64,000 bases of DNA from Vitis vinifera (taxonomy: Eukaryota > Streptophyta > Magnoliopsida > Vitales > Vitaceae), in contig NC_081820.1 in the NCBI RefSeq assembly GCF_030704535.1, positions 2,113,001 through 2,177,000 on the forward strand, written 5' to 3'. The position numbers and the translations under genes were made by a program. Under the pieces are notes generated by a model. The model was not told where the DNA came from. It saw nothing but the letters and a program-made list of their open reading frames with translations, and did no database searches. Shown piece by piece: positions 1-10,354 of this stretch; positions within the stretch are counted from its first letter, which is position 1, and each line of letters opens with the position of its first letter.

Positions 1-739
1 AATAAACACCATCCCACATACATTGAATATTTTATAAGTCACTATGTTCATATTTCATAAACCCATATCCCACATATCACAAATGAAACACAAACAAAAG
101 AGAAAGAAATGGCATAAACAAGTTTTCCTAGGCAAACGTGAATAGGCTGTATTTGTACAAGTGAAATATCATCTGTTGACACAAACAATCTGTATTGGGT
201 AAATCACAATCTCATATGCTCTATGGGCAAATCATCTTAACACATGGTGAGGCTTAAAAGGACAAAACTTGTTTTACCTCTTAATTTTTTTTCTCCCAAT
301 AGTTTTCTAATCATGCTCCCATTCATTATAAAGTGCATCAGCACAACTGAAGGATTTAATTTGATTTAACAGGAGACATGCTCAAGCTCAACCAAAATTA
401 GAAATCCAAAAATGAAAAAGAAAAACAAGGTCCACTCATTAAAAAGAGCCAATTGTAGTTTATGCAACAAGGGCACGCCTAATTTGCTGTATTTTTTGGT
501 TGGAGATGAAGACTAATGTGTCCACTGCAGGCACCAAAACCCTTGTCCATCTCCATATCTAGATCAATCATGTCTTTGTTAATTAAATAGCAACTGACTA
601 GAGAACAATATTCAAATAAACCCATAAAACAAAACAAAAAGGCAATGTGAACCATTACTTGTTCATAGCAACATCCCTTGATTTAAAAATTTTTAAGTGA
701 GTTTTAATCTCCTTATGATTATCCAGTTCCAAATGAAAC
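1..739. other. no gene seen
   Basis: AT-rich sequence with no convincing frame on either strand. It may hold the 3' part of the candidate minus-strand transcript whose leader lies near 1700, but no homology was recognised. Confidence 0.4.
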
Positions 740-1672
740 TTATCAGTGGTTGTAACCATCCAGACACTGCTCTATAACCGGTCCGGGATTCTGAAAATTA
801 CACAATTGAGAGAGAGTAGAAACCCAACACCAACCCAAACGGACACACAAAACAGAGGTGATATGTTACTTTGTTATACCAGGAATTGTCAGAATTTGGA
901 GAGGGCTCCCAATGTTTTAAGCACAGAAGTAGAGCTTCTTCATCACCTTGGCATAAGCTGCAGGAACAAGAGCAGGCTGTCTAAGTCTGTGCTTTGCTTT
1001 CTTGGACTGCATAGAGCACCAGATTCTCATTAGTTTCAAATACAAATACTCATGTATAAAGTTACCAAAATCCCACAATCAGGAAAGAAAGCTTGGTCAA
1101 TAGTATCGGAATCTCCACAAGAAGGACAGAAGCAAGGATAATGACAATTATTTTTAACTAGGAAAAGGTTTAGCACTTCAATTACAAGAAGATCGGAATA
1201 GATGAAACATGTCTATTTCAAGACAAAAGCTCAAATGGCCAACAACCTCGTCTCATCACTAATTTAAGTGATTCATGAATAGAAACATGTTAACCTAAGA
1301 ACCATGAATAATGTTCTCAGAACTGGAAAAAGGATCAAGCAAGTCGAATTGAATTGAAGAAGCAAGAGGGAGAGGATACCTGGGCCAAGGCTTTTAGGTG
1401 CAGTAGCACAAGGCACAAGCTTCTTGATTAGGGCATAAATTTTCATGCAGACTCTGATTGAGGACCTGGGCAATCTGTAGGCGAAGGAAAAAAAGAAATG
1501 AGGAAACCCACAACTACTTGGAGTTTGGAAGAGAAAATCAAAAGGAAAATCAACATTTCTGGAGTCTGCCACAGAGAGTGAGTGTGGAAGACGGTGAGAA
1601 AGAGATATTTAAACAGATAAGAGAGAGAGCACACCAGTGGCCGACAGTTGTCGCCGATCAGAGGAAGTAGTC
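740..1672 (-). other. possible small transcribed unit, unrecognised
   Basis: On the minus strand an ATG at about 1448 opens a short frame (MKIYALIKKLVPCATAPKSL) that reaches a good donor (CCCAG|GTATCC, about 1381). Plausible acceptors follow at about 992 (TATGCAG) and about 950 (CCTGCAG). Splicing to the second gives a Lys/Leu-rich product of about 35 residues ending in YFCA; splicing to the first gives about 30 residues. The leader upstream (to about 1740) is pyrimidine-rich like a plant 5' UTR. No known family is recognised. It could equally be a non-coding RNA or chance. The longer open frames here on either strand look like shadows without intron logic. Confidence 0.2.
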
Positions 1673-1749
1673 ACCGGTGATTGCTGGCACTCAGCACTGA
1701 AAGCTTAGGGGTTCCCTCAAAGTAGAGACTTATCGGGAGTGGAATATAT

Positions 1750-2463
1750 TAGTGTCGGATATAATGACGTTCCAAAGAGTGACAAGTCACTACATGTATG
1801 ATGTATCCACGTCGGATGGACTTTTGAACAGATAATATTATAATAGATAATATTATACCACGTTGGATGAGCGACACATCATTAAGGTTATATTTAGGTC
1901 TTAAAAGTAACAAGAAAAAGGAAAACAATGCTAAAAATAAATAAATAAAAATTCATATTTGATCTTAATATTAAAAATTAAATATAATTATAATTAATAA
2001 AAAAAATTATATAAATTTTACATTATAAAGTTAAATAAGTGAAAATGAGTTTAAATTAAAATATTAAAATAATTTTTTGACTTTATATCATTTATAAATA
2101 AATAAATGTTATATATTTTTATTATTTATTTTTATGGAAAGTAATTTTTTATTTTACATCTATTTAAAAAGGAAATATAAAAAATTCAATCATTTTTTAT
2201 TTATTAATTATGTTTATAATCTATTTTTATTTTTTTAGAAAATTGTATCATATTATAAATAAATATATATTATATATTTTATTATTTATTTTCAAGAAAA
2301 ATTAAAATTTATTTATATGTATTTAAAAAGGAAAATGAAAAATTAAATTATTTTTTATTTAATTATTTATAGAATGGGGAAGTGACAAAGAAATGCATTA
2401 TCAAAATCCACCTTAACCCAACTTGGGTTTCCAAAACATAAAAAAAAAATGGCTCCCTGATGA
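1750..2463. other. AT-rich spacer
   Basis: Very AT-rich intergenic DNA with short imperfect repeats of the type TTTATTATTTATTTT. No open frame, RNA gene or clear element ends were seen. Confidence 0.5.
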
Positions 2464-3220
2464 GGGCGTGCTTGACGGTCCGGAACGAGGAATAAGAATG
2501 AATATTTTATTTTTATTCCCATTTATTAGGAAATATAAATGAATTTAATGATTTCAATTATAGTATTTGGATAAACTTAGAAATTTAAGGTTAAAATGAT
2601 TATTTGTTTTCATTTTAATTTTTGGTGACAATAGGAAAATAAATAAATAAAATAAAATGACAATAATACCCTTATATGTAATTTAAAATAATTTTTTATT
2701 TTCATTTTAAAAAATAAGTTTTGATAACCTTTTTTTTGCTAAATGATAAGATTCAAAAAATAATATATACTCAATAAATAAAAAAATTAACCATAAAAAA
2801 ATCCAACAATCCTAAATGCAAATATTCAATTATTTTGTTATTAAAATTTGAATAATTTGTCATGCCTAAAAAGCTATCAAATTTTATTTTACTAAAAAGA
2901 TAGAAGAAATATTTTTACTATCATATTTAAATCCTCAAAACTAGTAAATTCTTTTCCTATTTGCAAATGAAGAAATAAAATATTTAAACTTCATTATAAT
3001 TTTCAAAAAATATGATATGTAATAATTCAATGGTAAAATAATAATTTTAAACTATTTTATATTATCTCATGGAATGAATGAATTAGAATATAAGTGGGAT
3101 TTGATTTCTGTCAAATCATTTTTTATTCAATTTTTACCTTCATAAAAATTATCTAGAGAATGAAGGAAAAAATGAATGAGATATTCATTTTCACTTCTCA
3201 TTCCCACATACCAAACACCC
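2464..3220. mobile_element. candidate MITE with diverged inverted termini
   Basis: The left end (AGGGCGTGCTTGACGG onward, running into GAATGAATAT) matches the reverse complement of the right end (AGGGTGTTTGGTATGTGG, running into AAATGAATAT) over about 42 bases with substitutions and a small gap. The interior of about 760 bases is AT-rich and non-coding. Flanks are TGA on the left and TTA on the right, so a 3-bp Harbinger-type target duplication is possible only if one base has mutated. Similar end sequence recurs near 37430. Non-autonomous; family assignment is tentative. Confidence 0.45.
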
Positions 3221-3223
3221 TTA

Positions 3224-3708
3224 GTGGTGATAAAATGGTAGCACAAAAAACTTGTCTTTTTGCTTTTCTTAGTTAAGAAAGTTCTAAATGTGAACTTCTT
3301 GATAAAAATGGAGAGAGAGAAAAAATAGGGTTAGGGTTTCTAGGTAGAAAGATGGAAAATATATTCAATTGGTGACGTAGTCCCATGATAGCCATGGCTC
3401 ACTAAATCTGGCTTAGTTGATCTTAATTAAATAATTAGACCTGATGTGCTCTAGTTAATTATAGTTTATTTTAGAAAATCTAAATAAATAATCATGAGTT
3501 ACTATAAAATCTTATGTTTTAATAAAAATTCCCTTATGCCCATATACTATTAATTCAATTCAATTTTCCTTAAATTTTTGCGTCAACAAAGATTTTGAGC
3601 TCAAGTAGAAACCACTATGACCTGTAGGAAAACACTGACTCCCTCAAAATTGGAATGTAAAAATAAAATTTGGACAAATTTTGGGGTATACACAACTATT
3701 GAATTCCC
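3224..3708. other. AT-rich spacer
   Basis: No gene recognised between the two TIR elements. A purine-rich stretch near 3310-3330 followed by GGGTTAGGGTTTC resembles plant leader or telo-box sequence but leads into no open frame. Confidence 0.4.
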
Positions 3709-3711
3709 TAA

Positions 3712-5946
3712 GGTTATGTTTGGTTCCCGAAAAATGCGAGAGAAAGAAAATTAGGAGGAAAAATGGAAGAAAAGAAAAAGTTAAAGGAAAGGAATATAAT
3801 TTTTTTTTCACTTGTTTGGTTATCTATGGAAAATTCAAGGGAAAAAAAAAAAGAATTCATTTTCTTTTGTTTGGTTAACCACAAAAAAAAAATCAAGAAA
3901 AAATGAAAGGAAAATAAAATCAACAATTTGTCTTAAATAGTTATCAATTTGTTGAATAATAAAATAAATTAATCTGATAAAAAAACTGTTAAAAAGCGTG
4001 TATTTTTCGACATAAAACATTGCTCATAAAAAGTCTCTACTATTTTTTTTTATTAATAATTATAATATTCATGTATAAAATTTTCCTCATGCAATACAAA
4101 TAAATATACGAGTAATAACTATTTTTTATTTTCAAGGGAACATTTATAGCTAATAAAAATCTCTTAAAAAAATTTAGAAGGATTTTCGGAATCAAAATTT
4201 AGAAATAAAATATGTTCATATAATGTAAAAATAAAAAACTACTATATAAAATATAAAATTCAAAATTAAATTTGTAAAAATAAAAAGATACAATATAAAA
4301 TATTTTTTATTTGTAAAAATAAAAAATAGTAACTTTTTATTTTTACATATTTCGATTTTACATTCGGCCAAAACTCACTAAGGAGCTCCTTCAAAATCTC
4401 CAAATTTCCCCCTCTGGCAGTAGCATGAACAGCTCTATTTATCATCTCCCACTTAATAACAGAAGGGATCTCCCCAATTTACTCCTCCATTTTTCCACCT
4501 TTGTCAGTAGAGAACCTTGGGGAGACTACAAAATAAAAAACAATCCTAAAAACCTCACAATTCTTTCTCCTGGCAGCAGCATAAAGTATATCAATGACAC
4601 CATATTCTCCTTCTCCAAAAACAATAATAGGGTCTCTTTAGAACAACTCCTATCAGAGTTGTACTACATATATCAGTATCAAGAATTCTTCTCTCTAGCT
4701 AGTAATCCTGCACTAGAAAGGATGTTATAATAAACTGCTCAATGTTTTGAATGAGATAAGATGATATGGAGGCTGCCATTATAGTGCACTGCCCTCTGAA
4801 TAACCACTCATTATTTGAAATGAAACCTGCAAAATTCATACATATATCCTATGATTAATGTAGAGATACATGAACAAAAAGGACTAGATAAAAATGTAAA
4901 AACGTGTATCAAAACTAAGGTAAAAGTAGTTGTAGATTTGATTATCCTTAAGTTAGTTTACACAACTTCTAACAGCAGCCAACCACTAAAATTAGCTAAC
5001 TATACAGAGTGCCACTCCACAACCTCATGATGTTATCTATACAAAACATATCACCTTAAGCACTTGAGGCAATCAAACTAAACTCTGTACTTTGTTCTGT
5101 AGCCGCAAAAAATGTAGATAATCAGAGAATTCAATGAAAGAAGAAGTCCAGCATTTGAAATTCAATTTGTAAATTATCGAAAATTCAAGAAACAACAAGC
5201 TGGTCTAAACCGAAAAAAATCATAATTTCCTCCATTTTTCAGTTAACCAAACAAAGGAATAATTGAATAACATGCTGAAAAGATAGATGCAATACACAAC
5301 TGCAGAACATCAGCCAGTAAACAATAGTAGAACATCAAGGGTAAAAATCATATCAAATCCAAAAAGCAACAAGCTAGGAAAGTTTAGAAAAATTCTGGTG
5401 AAATTTAAGAAACGGGAAAGGCGAAACCAACCTAGAAACCCAAACAGAGAACCCAAGAGAGAGCAATTACCTTGGGCTCTGGGTTTTCACAGGATAAGGT
5501 GGATTGGAGTTCAATTCATACTTGATCTGAAGACATGGATCTGAATACATTTACTGGATTTGAAGAACGCACTTCATCCATGGGAACTCGGGTGCCTGAA
5601 AATGGTAGGTTTTCGGCATTGGAAGGTGGTCGAAGTGATAGTGGTGGCCGTTGAAAGGGTCGACGATGGTGAGAAGCCATAACCATTGATGAAGAGGAAG
5701 TTAGAGGTGAAGCATCGGTAAACAAGAGCCCGATAAAATTTTCCCCCCATTTTCCTTATCTTTTTCTCTTATTTTCCTCATTATTTTTTAAGGAAAATAA
5801 TAGGGAAAATATTACAATATTTTCTTTAATATTTTCCTTTATATTTTTTATCCATCATATTTTCCATGTCATCCAAACTAAAGAAAACCATTTTCCTCTA
5901 CATTTTTTTTCCTTTCCTTAGCATTTTCCGAGAACTAAACATAGCC
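3712..5946. mobile_element. PIF/Harbinger-like TIR element carrying gene fragments
   Basis: The ends are inverted repeats: the left begins GGTTATGTTTGGTTCCCG and the right, reverse-complemented, begins GGCTATGTTTAGTTCTCG; similarity fades over about 50-80 bases. Both sides are flanked by TAA (3709-3711 and 5947-5949), the 3-bp duplication expected of PIF/Harbinger and Tourist elements. The 2235-bp body has no transposase frame, so the copy is non-autonomous. It contains a decayed ankyrin-repeat gene fragment (4362-4735, minus). It also holds a separate minus-strand open stretch (5516-5725) that continues to a consensus donor (CCAAG|GTAATT) near 5470, perhaps a second acquired exon. The TIRs and target duplication are seen directly; gene capture is inferred. 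Confidence 0.65.
4362..4735 (-). pseudogene. ankyrin-repeat protein fragment, broken
   Basis: Read on the minus strand, this gives pieces typical of a large plant ankyrin-repeat protein family: FGEGEYGVIDILYAAAR, then VVSPRFSTDKGGK, IGEIPSVIKWEMINRA and VHATARGGNLEILKELLSEF. At least two in-frame stops (before RDPIIVF and after the GGKMEE segment) break it, and homology ends abruptly at both sides. It lies wholly inside the Harbinger-like element, in a non-coding context, so it is a captured and decayed fragment rather than a gene. Parent locus unknown. Confidence 0.6.
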
Positions 5947-6034
5947 TAAATGTTACACCACATTTAGAACCCCTCAAATGTTATCTCATACCTAAGCCCA
6001 CCTAACAAGGTATATAAGAATATTACGCTTGTTG

Positions 6035-6064
6035 CACGTGCAAAGCACGTGAACTGCTAGCTAA
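6035..6064 (+). other. candidate Helitron 3' terminus
   Basis: A perfect 7-bp stem with AAA loop (CACGTGC-AAA-GCACGTG, 6035-6051) is followed nine bases later by CTAA (6061-6064) and then T. This matches the Helitron rule of a hairpin shortly upstream of a CTRR end inserted before T. No matching 5' TC end or helicase was identified, and a short hairpin can occur by chance. Confidence 0.25.
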
Positions 6065-7810
6065 TAATGTATTTTTTTTATATTTAAATTTAAAGTTAAT
6101 TATTTAATTATTTAAAAAAATTTCATGTTCATCTATTTTATAATTTTATCTGAATATATTTTATTTTAAAATATTTATATTTATTAAATAATTATATTAA
6201 TAGGTCAATTTTTTATTTTTTTTTGTAGAGTAGATAAGATTAAATTTAATTGTTTTTTAAAAAACAATATTTCAAATTGTAATTCAATGATGTACCATTT
6301 ATATTAAAGTTGAAAATAAGTTTTATAATAAATTAATAAAATCTTTAGTTATTTTCTATGTTTTTTTATTATTTTTTAATAGAAAATTTCAATATTAAAT
6401 AAAAATAATTAATTAATTTTTATTAAATTAATTAATTAGAATGAATAAAATGTAATTAATTTAATTTATTTTTATTATTTAATAAAAATATATTTTATTA
6501 TTTATTGAAATTTAAAAACTAAAATAATAATCTTATTCAAATAACGTATATAACTCTTATCAAACTAAAAAAAATTATGTTGTTTTCTCATGCAGTTTTT
6601 GTTCATGGTTTGATATTTGTAGGAAAGTGGGGTGTAGATCCCCATTTTGTGGTGTGTTTTTTGCAGGTTTTTTTTGCCAGGTAGAGGGCTTTTAGTAGCC
6701 CATGTGTTGCCTCCTGATTGGCTGGTGGAGAATCATGTTAGTGGTTTGAAGACGCAATGGGAGAGTGACACGTGTCATGGAATATTCTGGAGAAAAGCTG
6801 CAGGCCGTTGGAGCAAGCTGGAGAAGCGTATTTGGTTGCTGAATATGAGATATTTTGAGGTGGGTTCTTTGGCTTGAGGAATAAGACACAAGGGGGAGAT
6901 TTTTTGAGAGGTTCAGTAGCTTGGAGAGAAAGTCTGGAAGGAGGTTTTGGGAGAAGAGCTTGAAAGAAAGCGAGGGAGCTTGGGAATGAGAGTATTCTGT
7001 TGACTGGGAGGAAATATTTTGGTTGCTTGAGCTGGTTACAGGAGGCTGGGGAACGTTTTTTTTTTTTCGGTTACAAAGGAGAGCTAGGAGAAGAAAAAGA
7101 GCCTGAGCTGAGAGGAGAAAGAGAGAATTGTGAGAGGAAAGAACAAAATGGAGAATGACAAGAGGAGTAATGGCACAGCTGGGGGCTAACCTACTTTTGG
7201 CTTGAAATAAACATTTCAGGTATGATTATTAGTGAGCTCCTTATTTCTCATTTCCATCTTGATTAACTCTCACTTTCAGTATTTCTTCTGAGTATTTGGT
7301 TTATTGATTGGTGTGGATATTATAGGTCACTTGTTTGTTTTGTGGGACTCTGGGTATGCATGCTCTGTTTTTAGATTTATTTTGGGTGTTTTTTACTTCT
7401 CTTGAAAATATCCGATGCTCTGTTCCTTCCCTAAACTTAGTGTATCAAAATCATGTTCATTCCCATTTGATCCCACCTATGTTTAGCTCATTGATCTTCA
7501 TAAAATGGAGTTAGACTTAATGGTTTTTTTCTTCATTTTATACATGCTCTGTTTTTCTTCACCCTCTCCTCCGTTTCTGGTATTTTTTGGAAAGTTGGGC
7601 ATCATGTTTGGGTTGGTCGTCTTGATCAAAATGTTTCTAAGAGAGCTCAGGTAAAAAAGATGATGATCATTGGTGTCGAATTGATTCAATAGATTTATTT
7701 GTGAAAGAAGTCTAGTTGTTGAGAGTGTCTTCCAAGCTTAAGGTTGATTCTGTTGGCACCATTACTTAGTGTGAAGGGTACTCCCAGTGCTTCCGGAGTA
7801 CAGTGCTTGA
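6065..7810. other. unidentified sequence upstream of the gene-fragment array
   Basis: 6065-6590 is AT-rich and featureless. 6600-7190 is G/purine-rich, contains short open frames without recognisable homology, and resembles a transcribed leader. A donor-like CATTTCAG|GTATGATT lies near 7220, followed by T-rich intron-like sequence to about 7800. It could be the 5' part of whatever element or transcript carries the downstream gene fragments, but no element ends were found. Confidence 0.35.
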
Positions 7811-8218
7811 ATGCAAGGTTGTAGTTGCACAGTATGGGCAAACGATCATTGATTTACTTTTATTAGAGGCATCACCACAAAAGATCTGCTCGTAAATTGA
7901 GTTGTGTGCCTTTGATGAGACTCTTGGTATTGGCATGAGCATTGAGAGTGTTGTGGATGAGGAGAACAGTGACAGGTTATCTGGTGTACATGATGTTGGA
8001 TGCTATGCTGGTGAAATGTCAGTTGTTTGGATGCAAAATCAGCTTTGGCGAAATCAAACACGAAGACGTATGTTGGAGTATGTGAATGAGCTTTGTGATT
8101 TATTGCTAAGCCCAATGGGAGGATCAACCGTGGACTGTTTGTAGCTTTCTTCCATGTCTAATGCTTCCTTTAGTGTTGGTGGTAAAGTCTTTAATATCTC
8201 AGTGAGTATGTGCTGAAG
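7811..8218 (+). pseudogene. plant aspartic proteinase fragment (saposin-like insert region)
   Basis: Frames read [19 protein letters not shown], then the plant-specific saposin-like insert: IESVVDEENSDRLSG, GEMSVVWMQNQLWRNQT and LEYVNELCDLLLSPMGGS, then SNASFSVGGKVFNISV and EYVLK. This is the PSI region of phytepsin-type vacuolar aspartic proteinases; the catalytic lobes are absent. Stops interrupt it (after KICS, and after VDCL), so it is dead. About 135 codons run without an intron. The homology stops at CTGAAG followed at once by GTAAGT, a perfect splice donor, which hints that genomic rather than cDNA sequence was copied at that edge. It is the first of five same-strand fragments. Confidence 0.75.
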
Positions 8219-8344
8219 GTAAGTGGCAGTTGGCATGGAAATAGTCCCAAAGAGAAGGTTAAGATGGAAAGAAGGAAGGAGAATTTCAAAAGTTGCCAAA
8301 AAGAATATGAGTTCCAAAAGAAGGAACTGGCAAAAATAGGAAAG

Positions 8345-8672
8345 TTGGAAGCTGAGAAACACGTTTGACACATTTTATTAGTTGAAAATAGGAAGGATGA
8401 TTTTGAATTAGTGGTGACAAAGCATTTAAGAATGAATGGAGCATACTAGGGATTGACTACTTTAGATCTTCTTGGAAAACTGGAAATAGTGGATCAAGAT
8501 GAAGTTGTTTCATGCGTCATGGAGTGTCAACATGAATCTGGTGGGTTCGGGGGTAACATCAGACATGATCCACAGATAGTGCATACCCTCAATGCAGTGC
8601 AAGTTTTGACTTCTTTTGACAAGCTAAATGCTTTTGATATTGATAAGATCACAAATTATATTGATGGGTTCA
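8345..8672 (+). pseudogene. Rab geranylgeranyl transferase beta subunit, 5' fragment
   Basis: After AEKHV and a stop, the frame reads ENRKDDFELVVTKHLRMNGA, another stop where the family has Trp, then [36 protein letters not shown] and [20 protein letters not shown]. This is the N-terminal third of the RGTB family, whose active protein adds geranylgeranyl to Rab GTPases. It ends near residue 110 of the family length and passes into unrelated pyrimidine-rich DNA. The link to the preceding aspartic proteinase piece (8220-8344) encodes a Lys/Glu-rich stretch I could not identify. No introns were seen in about 105 codons. Confidence 0.75.
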
Positions 8673-8689
8673 CTCCTCATACGTGCATG

Positions 8690-9011
8690 ACCAGCCTATA
8701 TTCCTCTCATATCCATTTTCTCTATTCTCACACCTCATGCTTACTGTACCCATCGTCTTCCATGCTCACCACCCATATCTTCATCTTCTCCAACCACCTC
8801 GCTAACCCATTTCTCACATTACACCCCCATCATCCATGTCATCCATGAACAAGATCACCAACCCATTTTTTTTTCATTTTCTCTCACTACCCGTGGCTAT
8901 GCTTAATACCAATCCCATGCGCATGGCCACCTTCATTTCACCACCTCTCCTATTCATCCCTATCACGCATGCACCTATGGCCATCTTTCAATGTTCACTT
9001 AACCCCATATC
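8690..9011. other. G-poor, pyrimidine-rich segment, left half
   Basis: A markedly strand-asymmetric stretch, rich in C, T and A with few G on the plus strand (CCCAT, CACCTC, CTCAC motifs). It is split from its continuation at 15092-15510 by the minus-strand copia insertion, whose duplicated ATATC marks the join. No protein or RNA gene was recognised. Confidence 0.5.
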
Positions 9012-9798
9012 TGTTGAAAAAATTTGGATACAACGGAGAAAGGAAACACTCTCACACACTCACTTTGATACAATAAAACTCTCTTAGATACAAAATAAGA
9101 ACAAGAAGAAGAAGAACACAAGAAAGGCTCAAACAAGTTCTTGGAACTTTGTCCAAAGACTCTATTTCCTCCCACCTCTAGAAATCTTTTGGGAACTAAA
9201 TGGAAATAGTCTTGGGATTGATTAAGCCTTTTCACTTTTCTGCATGAGATTTCAAAAAGAAGAAAAGTCATATATATAGCACTCTTAGGGTTGAAAAAAG
9301 GTTACAAGGATGAGAAAAAACTCATTGTCTTCCTCAATCTCTTTATCTTTGTAACATTCAAAATTAAATCATATGTTTAATTCACACATTAAACATGATT
9401 TAATCTCAAATGTGTAACTTTCTTACACTTAACCTCTTAAGTTTATAAAGTTACAAAGATGAGAAGACTCATTGTCTTCCTCAACCTCTTCATCTTTGTA
9501 ACATTCAAAATTAAATCATATGTTTAATTCACACATGAAACATGATTTAATCTCAAATGTGTAACTCTCTTACACTTAACCTCTTAAGTTTATAAAGTTA
9601 CAAAGATGAGAAGACTCATTGTCTTCCTCAACCTTTCAAGTTTTGTAACATTTCAAAACTTAATCATGTGTTTAATTCACACATTAAAAGTGTAACATTT
9701 CTTACACTTTATTTTCCAAAAGTTATTTTCAAAAGTGTAACTCTTCTTACACTTTATTTTTTAACCAACAATATATATATATTTATATAAATATAACA
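9012..9798 (-). repeat. 3' LTR of the minus-strand copia element
   Basis: 787 bp. Contains a tandem repeat with a 147-bp period (TTGTAACATTCAAAATTAAA recurs at about 9349 and 9496, with a diverged third start near 9644). It ends in a short TA run and ATAACA. The same repeat structure is present in the partner LTR. Confidence 0.92.
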
Positions 9799-10354
9799 AT
9801 CCCCCACTTGGTTAAAAATAAACATAAACTCTTATAACCTTAACAGTGAAAATGCATAAAATAAAATATCTTTCGATTTGAATTTTACCTTAGTGTAATT
9901 GTCACAAAGCTCCGTTGAAATCCCAGGTTGCTTGTAGCATTGAACCAGTTATTCCTTGTAACGAAACCGGTAACAACACACACACTTCCACTAACCACAC
10001 GAGTGCCCATTATTTTCTTGCTTAGCACTTTTATGGCCATGTGCTCAATCCATTCATGAACTTTCTTGAAAAAAACTCCAACTCTCATGAGAGGCGGCAC
10101 CACCCCTAAGTTCACATAGGTGAAATTCTTCCAGCATCCTTGTTACCTTTAAGATGCTTGTCACACATAGACTGAATTTCATTAAAAGCTTTAAGCTTAA
10201 CCCTCCAACGGTAACAACCAGCATTAATCATCACAGATGGAACTCACATGTTCTAATGCTACCACAACCCACTTATCAATGACTTGTTTTTACCCATTGA
10301 ACTTAAGACTAGTCATTTCGTAGTATTAAGTTGGGTTACCATCATTGGTGAGTT

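Noticed and set aside
3714-4020. Phe/Lys-rich open frames
   Set aside because: They are translations of A- and T-runs in the element terminus.
9349-9700. CRISPR-like direct repeats
   Set aside because: A 147-bp tandem repeat within a retrotransposon LTR, not short repeats with unique spacers; the genome is eukaryotic.
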